Shown here one piece after another: positions 36,812 through 45,837 of a stretch of 64,000 nucleotides of DNA. The DNA is from Terriglobus albidus (GTDB taxonomy: Bacteria; Acidobacteriota; Terriglobia; Terriglobales; Acidobacteriaceae): NCBI RefSeq assembly GCF_008000815.1, contig NZ_CP042806.1:6341583-6405582 (forward strand), read 5' to 3'. The notes beneath the pieces are model-generated. The model made no database searches, was not told the DNA's origin, and saw only the letters and a list, made by a program, of their open reading frames with translations. Position numbers and translations under genes: made by a program. Within the stretch, counting starts at the first letter, position 1, and every line of letters starts with the position of its first letter.

Positions 36812-36855
36812 TTGACAATCCTTCCACTCCGAGAAATACTCAACCATATGGTTGA
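36812..36855 (+). promoter_or_regulatory. Promoter and start-codon operator of the ArsR gene
   Basis: TTGACA (36812-36817), 17-bp spacer, AATACT (36835-36840), then the perfect 16-bp palindrome TCAACCATATGGTTGA (36840-36855). The ATG at 36848 is inside the palindrome, seven bases after the -10 box, so the mRNA should be leaderless and the product could block its own promoter. Confidence 0.8.
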
Positions 36856-37204
36856 ACGTGAAGCGAAACTCGATCGGGTCTTTCATGCGCTCTCCGACGG
36901 CACGCGACGGAAGATGTTGCGCCGGCTGGCGGGTGGGGAGCACTCGGTCGGTGAACTCGCCGCCGGCTTCGAGATGTCATTCGCAGCCGGAGCCAAGCAT
37001 GTGAAGGTGCTGGAGAACGCAGGTCTGGTGCGGAGGCGCATTATGGGCCGTGTACACCTGTGCCGTCTTGAGGCACGGCAACTGAAAAAGGCGGACGAGT
37101 GGTTGCGCTTCTACGAACGCTTCTGGAGCGACAGCCTGGATCGTCTGGAGATGCTGCTGGAACAGGACGCGGCAGCAGATGCGAGATCGAAAGGAGAAAA
37201 ATAG
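36848..37204 (+). CDS. ArsR-family transcriptional regulator
   Basis: A 118-residue winged-helix repressor. The HTH runs from LDRVFHALSDGTRRKMLRRLAGGEHSVGEL to SFAAGAKHVKVLENAGLVRRR; the sequence has no paired-cysteine metal site, so it belongs to the metal-independent class common next to SRPBCC genes. Start at MVER chosen because the promoter -10 box excludes the upstream codon. Its stop overlaps the next start by one base (TAGTG). The start-codon palindrome suggests negative autoregulation of both genes. Confidence 0.92.
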   Translation: MVEREAKLDRVFHALSDGTRRKMLRRLAGGEHSVGELAAGFEMSFAAGAKHVKVLENAGLVRRRIMGRVHLCRLEARQLKKADEWLRFYERFWSDSLDRLEMLLEQDAAADARSKGEK

Positions 37205-37749
37205 TGAAGCAGGCAACAATCATCGACAAGCGCGCAGTACGCGTCAATGCAGACACATTCCGTTTCGAACGCCTGTTCCCCGGCCCGATCGAACGGGTGT
37301 GGGAATACCTGGTAGACGGCGAGAAGCGTGGCAAGTGGCTCGCGAGAGGAGACGCAGGAACCTCGGTCGGCGAAGAGTTCCAGATGCGCTTCAAACACGC
37401 CGAGCTGACACCAGAGCCGGGCGAGATGCCGGAACGGTTCAAACAGTACGAGAACGGCCATACCAGCACACATAAAGTCACCCTGTGGGAGCCTCCCCGC
37501 CGTTTCGGCATGAGCTGGGGAGAAGGAGAGGAGCCATCCGAGGTCATCTTCGAACTCACGCCCGAGGGCAAGAAAGTCCGCTTCGTCCTGACACATCGCC
37601 GCGTCTCCGATGCCAGCCAGGCAGAGGGTTACACCAAAGGCTGGCATACGCATCTGGAGGTGCTGGAAGGGGTGCTGGAAGAGAAGCCGCTGGAGCCCTT
37701 CTGGGATCTCTTCCGCAAGTCCGAAGCGCTTTACGAGACAGCCTCGTAA
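37204..37749 (+). CDS. SRPBCC (AHSA1-like) domain protein
   Basis: A 181-residue START-like fold protein. Motifs: FRFERLFPGPIERVWEYLVDGEKRGKWLARG at the N-terminus and EVIFELTPEGKKVRFVLTHRRV later. In ArsR/SRPBCC operons these proteins may bind small hydrophobic ligands, but the role is not established. The start is GTG overlapping the ArsR stop. A terminator follows at 37755. Confidence 0.88.
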   Translation: MKQATIIDKRAVRVNADTFRFERLFPGPIERVWEYLVDGEKRGKWLARGDAGTSVGEEFQMRFKHAELTPEPGEMPERFKQYENGHTSTHKVTLWEPPRRFGMSWGEGEEPSEVIFELTPEGKKVRFVLTHRRVSDASQAEGYTKGWHTHLEVLEGVLEEKPLEPFWDLFRKSEALYETAS

Positions 37750-37754
37750 CAAAC

Positions 37755-37790
37755 GGCCTCGCGGATGACTCCCCGCGAGGCCCATTTTCG
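37755..37790 (+). terminator. Intrinsic terminator after the SRPBCC gene
   Basis: Stem GGCCTCGCGG / CCGCGAGGCC with a short loop, followed by CATTTTCG. T-run is short. Confidence 0.7.
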
Positions 37791-37849
37791 TTGCGCCCTC
37801 TACAATCAAAGAGACAGCTTTTTTTGAGAGTAGAGGACCCACCCCAGCA

Positions 37850-38947
37850 ATGGCTTTGAACTGTGGCATCGTCGGCCTGCCGAACGTCGGCAAGAGCACG
37901 ATCTTCAACGCGCTGACCTCGGCCAAGGCGATGGCCGCCAACTATCCGTTCTGCACCATCGAGCCCAATGTGGGCGTTGTGGTCGTGCCCGATCCCCGTC
38001 TCGACAAGATCACCAACTTCGTCAAGCCGGCCAAGACCGTGCCCACGACGATGGAGTTCGTCGATATCGCCGGCCTGGTCGCCGGCGCCAGCAAGGGCGA
38101 GGGCCTCGGCAACCAGTTCCTGGGCCACATCCGCTCGACGGATGCCATCGCACACGTCGTCCGCTGCTTCGACGATGACAATGTCGTCCACGTCGCCGGC
38201 GGCGTGAATCCGTTGAGCGACATCGATGTCATCAACACCGAGCTTCTGCTCGCCGACCTCGAGTCGGTCGAGAAGCGCCTCGTCAAAACCGAGAAGGTCG
38301 CCAAGAACTCGCAGGACGCCAAAGTGAAGAGCGAGCTCTCCGCCCTGAAGAAGCTGCAGGCTGTGCTTGGCGAGGGCAAGCCCGCTCGCGTCGCCGATCT
38401 CACCGAAGATGAACTGATTGCCAGCCGTGAGCTCTTCCTCATCACCCAGAAGCCCATGCTCTACGTCGCCAATGTCGACGAGACCGGTCTGACCGAAGGC
38501 AATGAGTGGACAGCACAGGTGGAGAAGCGCGCCGCCGAAGAGGGCAGCGAGGTTGTGCGTATCTGCGGAGCGATGGAGAGCGAGATCGCTCTGCTCGATC
38601 CGGAAGAGCGCAAAGAGTTCCTCTCTGCCATGGGCCTGGAAGAGCCCGGCCTGAACCGCCTGATCCGCGCTGCCTACAAGCTGCTGCACCTGATCACGTA
38701 CTTCACCGCCGGCGTCACCGAAGTCCGGGCCTGGACCATCAAGCGCGGCACCAAGGCTCCGGGAGCCGCCGGAGTGATCCACTCAGACTTCGAGAAGGGG
38801 TTCATCCGCGCCGAGGCCTACCACTGCGACGATCTGTTCACGCTGGGCAGCGAGCAGGCGGTGAAGGAGAAGGGCCTCTACCGCTCGGAAGGTAAAGAGT
38901 ACGTCGTCAAGGACGGCGACATCCTCTTCTTCAAGTTCAACGTCTAG
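37850..38947 (+). CDS. ychF: Redox-regulated ATPase YchF
   Basis: A 365-residue Obg-family P-loop protein. The P-loop is [15 protein letters not shown] (8-22), and the family's ATP-preferring G4 region and C-terminal TGS domain ([36 protein letters not shown]) are present. It binds ribosomes and affects oxidative-stress resistance in E. coli. Complete, with no operon partner. TACAAT lies 44 bp upstream of the start. Confidence 0.96.
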   Translation: MALNCGIVGLPNVGKSTIFNALTSAKAMAANYPFCTIEPNVGVVVVPDPRLDKITNFVKPAKTVPTTMEFVDIAGLVAGASKGEGLGNQFLGHIRSTDAIAHVVRCFDDDNVVHVAGGVNPLSDIDVINTELLLADLESVEKRLVKTEKVAKNSQDAKVKSELSALKKLQAVLGEGKPARVADLTEDELIASRELFLITQKPMLYVANVDETGLTEGNEWTAQVEKRAAEEGSEVVRICGAMESEIALLDPEERKEFLSAMGLEEPGLNRLIRAAYKLLHLITYFTAGVTEVRAWTIKRGTKAPGAAGVIHSDFEKGFIRAEAYHCDDLFTLGSEQAVKEKGLYRSEGKEYVVKDGDILFFKFNV

Positions 38948-39024
38948 AGCAAAGACCGCGGTCGCGTTTCAATGCAAGAATAGTTTCAATCTCCACATCT
39001 CCGTGGATGAGAGGAACCGTTCCG

Positions 39025-40446
39025 ATGTCGATGACGCGCCGTACCCTGCTTGCATCGGCGCTGGGAGCAGCCGCAACCGCGGCCGCCCCGGTGCTGACTG
39101 CCGCCACCACCTCCCGCCGGCCGAACATCCTCTTCATCCTGGCCGACGACATGGGCTGGGGCGACCCCGCCGTCTACGGCTCCGCCAAAATCAAAACCCC
39201 GAACATTGACCGCCTGGCGGCGCAGGGCATGCGCTTCACGCAGGGCTACGCCGGAGCTCCGGTCTGCGGCCCATCGCGCTGCACGCTGATGACCGGCCTG
39301 CACGGCGGTCACGCGCGCGTCCGCGACAACTTCGCTCTCGCAGCGGGCAAAGTCGGCCATAAAGGCAAAGAAGAGATTCGCCGAGCCAGCCTGCTGCCCG
39401 AAGACCGCACCGTCGCCGACTACCTGCGCCAGGCAGGCTACCGCACCGGCCTGATGGGTAAGTGGCATCTCGATGGCTACGACCCAGAGGCCACGCCGAA
39501 TCGCCATGGCTTCGAAGAGTTCAAAGGCTGGCTGACGCAGCGCGAAGAGACACAGGGCTACTGGCCGGCAAAGCGCATGCGCAATGAAGAAGAGATCGAC
39601 ATCCTCGAAAATTCGGGCGGCCGCCAGGGACGCTACGACACGGTGATGATCACGGAAGACTCCATCGACTTCATCACCCGGCACAAGGATGAGCCCTTCT
39701 TTCTCTACACCGCCTTTGACAGTCCGCACAGTCCCTACACCGCTCCGGACTTCGGGCCTTACGCCGACGAGAAAGGCTGGTCCGACGATGAGAAGACTTA
39801 CGCTTCCATGATCTGGTGGATGGACAAGGGCATCGGACAGATCCTCGATACGCTGAAGCGCTTGCATCTGGACGAAAACACCATCATCTTCTTCGCCTCT
39901 GACAACGGTCCGCGCTCCGAGCCCACGCCGGCGCAGACCCGCGTGATCGATTTCTTCGACTCCAACGGCAACCTGACCGGCTACAAGCGCGACATGTATG
40001 AAGGCGGCATACGCGATCCGTTGATCGTTCGCTGGACCGGCCAGATCAAGGCCGGTTCCATCAGCCAGATGCCCGTCTATTTCCCTGACTTTCTGCCCAC
40101 AGCGCTCGACCTTGCCGGAGCTCCATCGGAGCCGACCGACGGCATCAGCATCCGTCCCTATCTACTAAGCGGACGTACCGGCGAAGACCGTTTCCTCTAC
40201 TGGGAGTTCTATGAGCCCGTCTACCGTCAGGCCGGACGTCTGGGCAAATGGAAGGCTGTACGTCTGAAGAAGGGCGCCAAACTCGAGCTCTATGACCTGA
40301 GCGTCGATCCCTGGGAGAGCAAAAACATCGCCGCCCAGCATCCCGACATCGTCGCCCGTATGGACGAGGAGATGAAGAAAGCCCATCGCGAGTCACCCGA
40401 GTATCCCGACAATCCCCCCAACAACGGCGCAAAAGCACCGGAGTAG
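39025..40446 (+). CDS. Sulfatase with Tat-like signal
   Basis: A 473-residue type I sulfatase that would hydrolyse sulfate esters in the periplasm. The N-terminus MSMTRRTLLASALGAAATAAAP has twin Arg and an AxA end. Metal Asps DD (41-42) lie in FILADDMGWGD, and the formylglycine Cys81 is in CGPSRCTLMTG, so maturation by a formylglycine-generating enzyme is needed. SDNGPRSEP near the C-terminal half marks the family. I prefer the ATG at 39025, nine bases after AGAGGA, over 39007. Substrate unknown. Confidence 0.9.
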   Translation: MSMTRRTLLASALGAAATAAAPVLTAATTSRRPNILFILADDMGWGDPAVYGSAKIKTPNIDRLAAQGMRFTQGYAGAPVCGPSRCTLMTGLHGGHARVRDNFALAAGKVGHKGKEEIRRASLLPEDRTVADYLRQAGYRTGLMGKWHLDGYDPEATPNRHGFEEFKGWLTQREETQGYWPAKRMRNEEEIDILENSGGRQGRYDTVMITEDSIDFITRHKDEPFFLYTAFDSPHSPYTAPDFGPYADEKGWSDDEKTYASMIWWMDKGIGQILDTLKRLHLDENTIIFFASDNGPRSEPTPAQTRVIDFFDSNGNLTGYKRDMYEGGIRDPLIVRWTGQIKAGSISQMPVYFPDFLPTALDLAGAPSEPTDGISIRPYLLSGRTGEDRFLYWEFYEPVYRQAGRLGKWKAVRLKKGAKLELYDLSVDPWESKNIAAQHPDIVARMDEEMKKAHRESPEYPDNPPNNGAKAPE

Positions 40447-40573
40447 GCATTGGGTGCCCTAGGTCCCCCGGGGACCTGGGTATTCGCGCTCCGCGCGAAC
40501 CGTTTCTCCCTTCCTCAGCACTGACAGCATGGGTAGCGAAGCAGATTTCTCCGCTTCGCTACGAAATGACAAA
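40447..40573. repeat. Dispersed intergenic repeat
   Basis: TTGGGTGCCCTAGG with the hairpin GGTCCCCCGGGGACC, then TTCGCGCTCCGCGCGAA, then the module AGCAGATTTCTCCGCTTCGCTACGAAATGACAAA in reverse orientation to that at 1.7 kb. The rest of the spacer to 40692 holds nothing clear. Confidence 0.7.
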
Positions 40574-40692
40574 AAGAAGACTGCATCGAGCAAGTCAGGA
40601 ATCGGAATCATCAACATTCCACTACTGTTTTCCAGCGTTCCAGAACGTTCCTGACCAAGCCCACAGGCCTTACGTGGGAAAATAGAGACATT

Positions 40693-41883
40693 GTGAGCGA
40701 CGAATTTCCTAGAATCAAACGCCTTCCGCCCTATGTCTTCAACATAACCGGCGAGCTGAAGGCGGCGGCGCGTAAGCGCGGCGAAGACATCATCGACTTC
40801 GGCATGGGTAATCCTGACGGCGCGACGCCGCAGCATATTGTCGACAAGATGATTGAGGCGGCGCACAAGACGCGCACGCATCGCTATTCGCTTTCGAAGG
40901 GAATTCCCCGCCTGCGCAAAGCCATCTGCAACTGGTACGCGCAGCGTTACAACGTCGAGTTCGATCCTGCGACCGAGGCCATCATGACCATCGGCTCGAA
41001 GGAGGGCATCGCCCACTTCTGCCTCGCCGTGCTCGACAAAGGCGACACCGTGCTGGTGCCCAACCCCAGCTATCCGATCCACATCTACGGCCCGGTCATC
41101 GCCGGTGCGGATGTGCTCAGCATTCCCATCACTGATTCGACTGATGACTTTCTGGCACGCATTCAGGATGTGATTCCGCGCATGACGCCGCGCCCCAAGG
41201 TGCTGATCGTCAATTTCCCCGCCAATCCCACCGCCCAGTGCGTTGACCTTCCCTTCTTCGAGAAGCTGGTCGCCATCTGCAAGGAGTACGGTGTGTGGCT
41301 GGTGCACGATCTCGCCTACGCCGACATCGCCTTCGACGGCTATACGCCACCGAGCGTGATGCAAGTGCCCGGAGCCAAAGACATCGCCGTCGAGTTCTTC
41401 ACGCTCTCGAAGAGCTACAACATGCCCGGCTGGCGCGTCGGCTTCATGGTCGGCAACCAGAAGCTCGTCGGCGCTCTGGCCCGCATCAAGAGCTACTTCG
41501 ACTACGGCACCTTCACGCCGATCCAGGTCGCCAGCATCCTCGCGCTGGAAGGTCCGCAGGACTGTGTCAAAGCCATCTGCGACAACTACCGCTCACGCCG
41601 CGATGTACTCGTTCACGGCCTGAACAAGCTGGGCTGGCCGGTGGATCTACCGAAGGCAACGATGTTCGCCTGGGCCAGGATTCCAGAGCAGTATCGCCAC
41701 CTGAAGTCGCTCGAGTTCTCAAAGCTGATGCTCGAACAGGCCAAGGTCGCAGTAAGCCCCGGCATCGGCTTCGGTGAGTATGGCGATGAGTACGTCCGCT
41801 TCTCGCTGATCGAGAACGAAGAGCGTACCCGCCAGGCACTGCGTGGCATCAAGCATATGTTCTCGAAGCCCATCGGCGATTAA
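40693..41883 (+). CDS. alaC: Alanine-type aminotransferase, class I
   Basis: A 396-residue PLP enzyme most like glutamate-pyruvate aminotransferase AlaC. It has [10 protein letters not shown] near 37-46, the PLP-contact [28 protein letters not shown] and the PLP Lys240 in [15 protein letters not shown]. Start is GTG at 40693. A related family, LL-diaminopimelate aminotransferase, shares most motifs and cannot be excluded fully. It stands alone between two repeat clusters. Confidence 0.88.
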   Translation: MSDEFPRIKRLPPYVFNITGELKAAARKRGEDIIDFGMGNPDGATPQHIVDKMIEAAHKTRTHRYSLSKGIPRLRKAICNWYAQRYNVEFDPATEAIMTIGSKEGIAHFCLAVLDKGDTVLVPNPSYPIHIYGPVIAGADVLSIPITDSTDDFLARIQDVIPRMTPRPKVLIVNFPANPTAQCVDLPFFEKLVAICKEYGVWLVHDLAYADIAFDGYTPPSVMQVPGAKDIAVEFFTLSKSYNMPGWRVGFMVGNQKLVGALARIKSYFDYGTFTPIQVASILALEGPQDCVKAICDNYRSRRDVLVHGLNKLGWPVDLPKATMFAWARIPEQYRHLKSLEFSKLMLEQAKVAVSPGIGFGEYGDEYVRFSLIENEERTRQALRGIKHMFSKPIGD

Positions 41884-41914
41884 CAACGCCGCGTGTTCGA
41901 CGACTCTTCTGGTT

Positions 41915-42175
41915 TGTCATCCTGAGCGAAGCGAAGGACCTGCTTTGTTGCCCTACTCTTTGTCGAGGACAAAGAGTAGGGCATTCGCGCTACGCGCGAA
42001 CCCGTTTCTTGCATCCAAGACAACACGAGCGTTTAGGCTGAGAAGCAGATTTCTCCGCTGCGCTTCACCCCAGCCGGCAAAGCTGGCCGGGGACCCCGAA
42101 CGCTACGAAATGACAAAACAAAAAGCGTATCGAGCTCCACTCGATACGCCCACCTATTCAACAATTCAACGATCG
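41915..42175. repeat. Composite dispersed intergenic repeat
   Basis: GTCATCCTGAGCGAAGCGAAG, a motif repeated in many bacterial genomes, then ACTCTTTGTCGAGGACAAAGAGT, TTCGCGCTACGCGCGAA, the AGCAGATTTCTCCGCT...CTACGAAATGACAAAA module with an inner GCCGGC/GCCGGGG stem, and two ATTCAACN octamers at 42154-42171. Confidence 0.7.
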
Positions 42176-42198
42176 TGGCCGAAGGCCACGCCCTGGCT

Positions 42199-42978
42199 TT
42201 AAGCCAGCTCCGCCGACACCGCAGGCTCTTCCTTCGCCGGCCGCTGCACATCGCTGTGCGCGTAATACATCTCCGCAATCGCATCGTGCAGCTTCTTCGT
42301 CACCGTCTCGGCATCTCTTGTCGTGAGCCCGGTGGTATCGATCGGATCACCCACGATCAGCTTCAATGGACGCGGAGCAAGAGCATACACATGCATCGGC
42401 ATCAGCTCATGCGTTCCCACCAGAGCCAGCGGAACGATCGGCACCTGTGCCTTGATTGCCATGAACGCCGCGCCCGACAACATCGAGCGGATATGGCCGT
42501 CCTTGCTGCGGCCTGCTTCCGGGAACAGCAGAAGCGGCATGCCCGATTTCAGCGCCGCCGTGCCCTTATTCAGTCCAGCGATCTGCGAGCGCAGATTCGA
42601 CTGATCGATGGGTACCTGGCCGGAGCGTGTAAGGTGCCAGCCAATGAACGGGATCTTGAAGAGATAGTGATTCGCCAGGATGCGGAACTGGAATGGCAGA
42701 TTGCCAAAGAGCGCCGGCGTATCCATGTAGCTGATGTGGTTCGATGCGTATACCGCGACACGTCCAAGCTTCTCGCGGCCGATCACTTTCATCGGCGAGA
42801 ACGCGAGCATCAGCAGGGACCTGGCCCATACCTGCGCAATGGCATGCTGCTGGCGTCCGCTCTTGTCCCACAACGACGTGATCAGCGAGATCATGCCGAA
42901 GAATGCCGTGGACGCGACGATCAACGGCGCCAGCAAAACATAGGTCAGAAGCTTCTGTGCGGTGGTCGGTTTGGCCAT
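42199..42978 (-). CDS. plsC: 1-acyl-sn-glycerol-3-phosphate acyltransferase
   Basis: A 259-residue membrane acyltransferase making phosphatidate from lysophosphatidate. Two N-terminal hydrophobic stretches (about 9-33) precede the HX4D motif SNHISYMD (about 80), and FPEAGRSKDG follows later. Start at 42978 lies nine bases past the folC stop, so the two are an operon. Residues upstream of the ATG in the same frame overlap folC and are not part of it. Confidence 0.92.
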   Translation of the reverse strand: MAKPTTAQKLLTYVLLAPLIVASTAFFGMISLITSLWDKSGRQQHAIAQVWARSLLMLAFSPMKVIGREKLGRVAVYASNHISYMDTPALFGNLPFQFRILANHYLFKIPFIGWHLTRSGQVPIDQSNLRSQIAGLNKGTAALKSGMPLLLFPEAGRSKDGHIRSMLSGAAFMAIKAQVPIVPLALVGTHELMPMHVYALAPRPLKLIVGDPIDTTGLTTRDAETVTKKLHDAIAEMYYAHSDVQRPAKEEPAVSAELA

Positions 42979-42986
42979 CGTAGGTC

Positions 42987-44348
42987 CTACATCTCTTTCT
43001 TCAGAATCTGTCGCACGTCGCCGATCAGATAGACCGAGCCGGTCACAATAACGAGTCCGCCGGCGGGCGTAACAGCGCGAGCCTGCTCTACAGCAGCAGC
43101 AACATCCGGAGCTGTTGTGGCTGGGATATCCAAACGCACAGCTGCCTGTTTCAGATCGTCGATCGACGCGGCGCGTGGGTTCATCATCGGCGCCAGCACG
43201 ATATGATCCTGCACGCGGTCGGCGCTTGCGTCGAAGAGTGGGAACAGAATCTGCGCAATTTCGTCTACGGCTTTGTCCCGCAGGCAGGAGAACAACAGCG
43301 TACGCGGCCGCGACTCCGGAAGCTGACCCAGCGCGGAGCGCAGCGTCCATGCGCCGTCAGGGTTATGCGCCACATCGAGCAGGAACTCCATACCGCCGCT
43401 GGTCAGCAGCTCCAACCGTCCCGGCCACTCGGTCTGGTGAATTCCCACAGCGATGCTACCGGCCGTGATCTTCGCAAAGTCATGATGCTCGCGAAGCTCG
43501 ACCGCGGTGGCAATCGCCAGCGCGAGATTGCGCTGCTGGTGTGCTCCGCCCAGCGGAGCATCGATGGTGATGTCTTCCCCAAGCACACGCAGGGGATACA
43601 CGTTGCGGAAGGGACTTGTCTGCGCCAGGCCGCGGTCAGGGATATAGGCGGCGGCGTTGACGCCACGCACCTCCAGCGGCACGGCAACTTCGCCCAGAGC
43701 GTAGTTCGCCTCAGGATGCTGCGGCAGCGTGACCATCACGCCGTTCCTGCGCAGAATGCCGGCCTTCTCCTTCGCGATGTGCGTCAGTGTCGGCCCCAGA
43801 TAGTCCATGTGATCGAGCCCGAGATCGGTAATCACTGAGACGACAGGCTCGACGATATTCGTCGCATCCAAACGCCCGCCAAGACCAACCTCCAGGACGG
43901 CAATCTCAACCTTCTGCTCCGCGAAGTAAAGGAAGGCGATCGCGGTCATCACCTCAAAGAAGCTGGGCGGTTGCGGCAACTCCCCAGCGGCAACAAGGCG
44001 GTTCGATGTGTCATCCACATGAAAATAGAACTGCGCAAAGGTTTCGTCGCCGATCAGCTCCCTGCCAATGCGAATGCGCTCATTAATGCGCTCCAGGTGT
44101 GGCGAGGTGTAGAGCCCGGCGCGATAACCAGAGGCGGTCAGGACACGAGCCAGCGTCGCCGCCGTCGATCCTTTGCCATTCGTGCCCGCGATCAGCACCG
44201 ACGGGAAGGTGGTCTGCGGATCGCCCAGTTCTGACATCAACCGGCGCATATAGGCGAGGTCGAACTTGCGGCGGGGCGCACCCGGTTGTGGCGGCGCAAG
44301 CTCATGGCCACGGGCGTAAAGCTGTTCGACGGCAAGCTGGTAGGACAT
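42987..44348 (-). CDS. folC: Bifunctional folylpolyglutamate / dihydrofolate synthase
   Basis: A 453-residue Mur-ligase-type enzyme. The P-loop is VLIAGTNGKGSTAATLARV (about 50-68), with folate-loop SPHLERINERI, GLGGRLDATN and DHMDYLGPTLTHIAKEKAGI following. It adds glutamate to dihydropteroate and folates. Start at 44348 (MSYQLAVEQ) chosen for the GAAGGGGAG ribosome site; the open frame extends further upstream but has no support. Confidence 0.93.
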   Translation of the reverse strand: MSYQLAVEQLYARGHELAPPQPGAPRRKFDLAYMRRLMSELGDPQTTFPSVLIAGTNGKGSTAATLARVLTASGYRAGLYTSPHLERINERIRIGRELIGDETFAQFYFHVDDTSNRLVAAGELPQPPSFFEVMTAIAFLYFAEQKVEIAVLEVGLGGRLDATNIVEPVVSVITDLGLDHMDYLGPTLTHIAKEKAGILRRNGVMVTLPQHPEANYALGEVAVPLEVRGVNAAAYIPDRGLAQTSPFRNVYPLRVLGEDITIDAPLGGAHQQRNLALAIATAVELREHHDFAKITAGSIAVGIHQTEWPGRLELLTSGGMEFLLDVAHNPDGAWTLRSALGQLPESRPRTLLFSCLRDKAVDEIAQILFPLFDASADRVQDHIVLAPMMNPRAASIDDLKQAAVRLDIPATTAPDVAAAVEQARAVTPAGGLVIVTGSVYLIGDVRQILKKEM

Positions 44349-44517
44349 GACGGGCTCCCCTTCTATTTTAGTGAACCGAATACCACCAAGGTGGAATAGG
44401 GAATCCCACCCCCGTTCGCTGCCTGCATGCCGAAGTGGAATGTTGCTCGAAGCACATTCGAGAGATGCTGATTTTGCCAGGAACGCTAAGACGTTCCGCA
44501 GAAAAGAGGCACACAGT

Positions 44518-44619
44518 ATGCACGACATCGTCATCGCTATTATTTTTGTTGCCATGGTTCTCGCACCTTGTATCACCGCCGCCCGCTCCGGCGCCGCCGA
44601 GGCCGAAGAGAACCTCTAA
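44518..44619 (+). CDS. 33-residue single-helix membrane peptide
   Basis: A short frame, MHDIVIAIIFVAMVLAPCITAARSG..., with one membrane helix (4-21), a cysteine near its end and an acidic tail EAEENL. GAGG lies about eight bases before the ATG, and a terminator-like hairpin lies 45 bp after the stop, so it looks like an independently expressed unit. Not recognised by name; length is below usual gene-finding limits. Confidence 0.6.
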   Translation: MHDIVIAIIFVAMVLAPCITAARSGAAEAEENL

Positions 44620-44664
44620 ACCCAGAGATCAATCAGAGGATCACGCACCTTGTGTGCGGCGAAC

Positions 44665-44700
44665 AAGACCGCAGTCCGAACCTGGATGCGGTCTTTGGTG
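44665..44700 (+). terminator. Intrinsic terminator-like hairpin
   Basis: AAGACCGCA / TGCGGTCTT with a 13-base loop, followed by TGGTGTTT. It follows the 33-residue peptide gene. Confidence 0.6.
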
Positions 44701-44726
44701 TTTAAGCAGACTGCTGTTGAACCTTT

Positions 44727-44780
44727 TTGATTGTCATTTCGTAGCTCCCGGCGGGAGCGGAGAAATCTGCTTCTCCTCCC
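44727..44780. repeat. Dispersed intergenic repeat
   Basis: GTCATTTCGTAGCTCCCGGC then GGAGCGGAGAAATCTGCTTC: the core module of the family at 1.7, 28.1, 32.1, 40.5 and 42.05 kb. It ends about 45 bp before the AlkD-like gene. Confidence 0.75.
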
Positions 44781-44827
44781 ATCCCCGTACTCATATACCG
44801 CTGCTTCGTGTTTAATCGGCTTCACCC

Positions 44828-45550
44828 ATGAAGATCACGGCCGCAGCGGTCAAGACAGAAGTAGCCCGGCTCGCCGATCCGGCACGCGCCACATTCCTCC
44901 AACGATTCTTCCGCACCGGTAAAGGCGAATACGCCGAAGGCGATCTCCTGCTCGGCCTCACCGTTCCGCAACAACGCACCATCGCAAAACACTTCCGCGA
45001 TCTCCCTCTGCCGGAGATCGAAAAGCTGCTCCGCTCAAAGTTCCACGAACACCGTTTGATTGCTCTGCTCCTCCTCTGCGGCCGCTATGAACGTGCTGAC
45101 GGAGACAGCGAACAGCGCGAAGAACTGCATCAGTTCTACCTGGAGCACACCGCCTGGGTGAATAACTGGGACCTGGTCGATGCCTCGGCAAGAACCATGG
45201 TGGGGGAACACGTTGCTCCAGGCCAGTACGGCCTGCTCGACCGTCTCGCGGACTCCGACTCGCTGTGGGAACGCCGGATCGCCATCGTTTCCACCTACGC
45301 CTATATCCGAAAAGGAGAGCTTGCGCCGACGTTCCGCATCGCCCGCAGGCTGCTGCATGACCGCCATGACCTCATTCACAAGGCCGTCGGCTGGATGTTA
45401 CGCGAGGCAGGCAAACAATCGCCCGCGGAGCTGCTGGACTTCCTGGAAAAACACTACGCCCGTCTGCCTCGCACAGCGCTGCGGTACGCCATTGAACGCT
45501 TTCCCGAAGCACGCAGAAAGCAACTGCTGCGCGGCGAGTTCCGAGCGTAG
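44828..45550 (+). CDS. DNA alkylation repair protein, AlkD-like
   Basis: A 240-residue all-helical HEAT-like repeat protein. Typical AlkD features are LLGLTVPQQRTIAKHFRDLPLPEIEKLLRS at the start, then NNWDLVDASA (the WD region that contacts DNA), LWERRIAIVST and HKAVGWMLREAGK. AlkD glycosylases remove bulky or cationic alkyl purines without base flipping. TTTAAT lies 11 bases before the ATG without a Shine-Dalgarno, so a leaderless mRNA is likely. The gene stands between two repeat clusters. Confidence 0.9.
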   Translation: MKITAAAVKTEVARLADPARATFLQRFFRTGKGEYAEGDLLLGLTVPQQRTIAKHFRDLPLPEIEKLLRSKFHEHRLIALLLLCGRYERADGDSEQREELHQFYLEHTAWVNNWDLVDASARTMVGEHVAPGQYGLLDRLADSDSLWERRIAIVSTYAYIRKGELAPTFRIARRLLHDRHDLIHKAVGWMLREAGKQSPAELLDFLEKHYARLPRTALRYAIERFPEARRKQLLRGEFRA

Positions 45551-45583
45551 TCCTGGAGTTTCATTTACGGCTGTTCTCCCTGA

Positions 45584-45751
45584 GGATCCGGGTGGGAGCA
45601 GCGGGCTTCAGCCCGCTGACTAGAAGGCATAAAAACAACGGGCTTTAGCCCTGGGCCTTCGTGTCTAACAGGAAAAGGCCCAGGGCTAAAGCCCATTCCT
45701 TTCTCGAACTGATAACGGTGGGCTGAAAGCCCACCTCTCCCACCCGGATCC
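45584..45751. repeat. REP-like palindromic cluster
   Basis: Ends are inverted: GGATCCGGGTGGGAG and CTCCCACCCGGATCC. Inside are GCGGGCTTCAGCCCGC, GGGCTTTAGCCCTGGGCC and its partner GGCCCAGGGCTAAAGCCC, and GTGGGCTGAAAGCCCAC. Related to the cluster at 59696-60003. Non-coding. Confidence 0.85.
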
Positions 45752-45837
45752 AGGTACGATTCACTCAAGCGGCGGAGGTTCGCTAACCTCCGCCGCTCGG
45801 CTATCCTGCACCGTGTGCGGATTGGATGATAGTTCGC

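Noticed and set aside
37556..38782. A 408-residue frame antisense to ychF
   Set aside because: Opposite a universally conserved ATPase gene; no recognisable motif.
40459..41364. Frames antisense to alaC and, at 38986-39867, antisense to the sulfatase
   Set aside because: Both lie opposite complete enzymes with all active-site residues in place.
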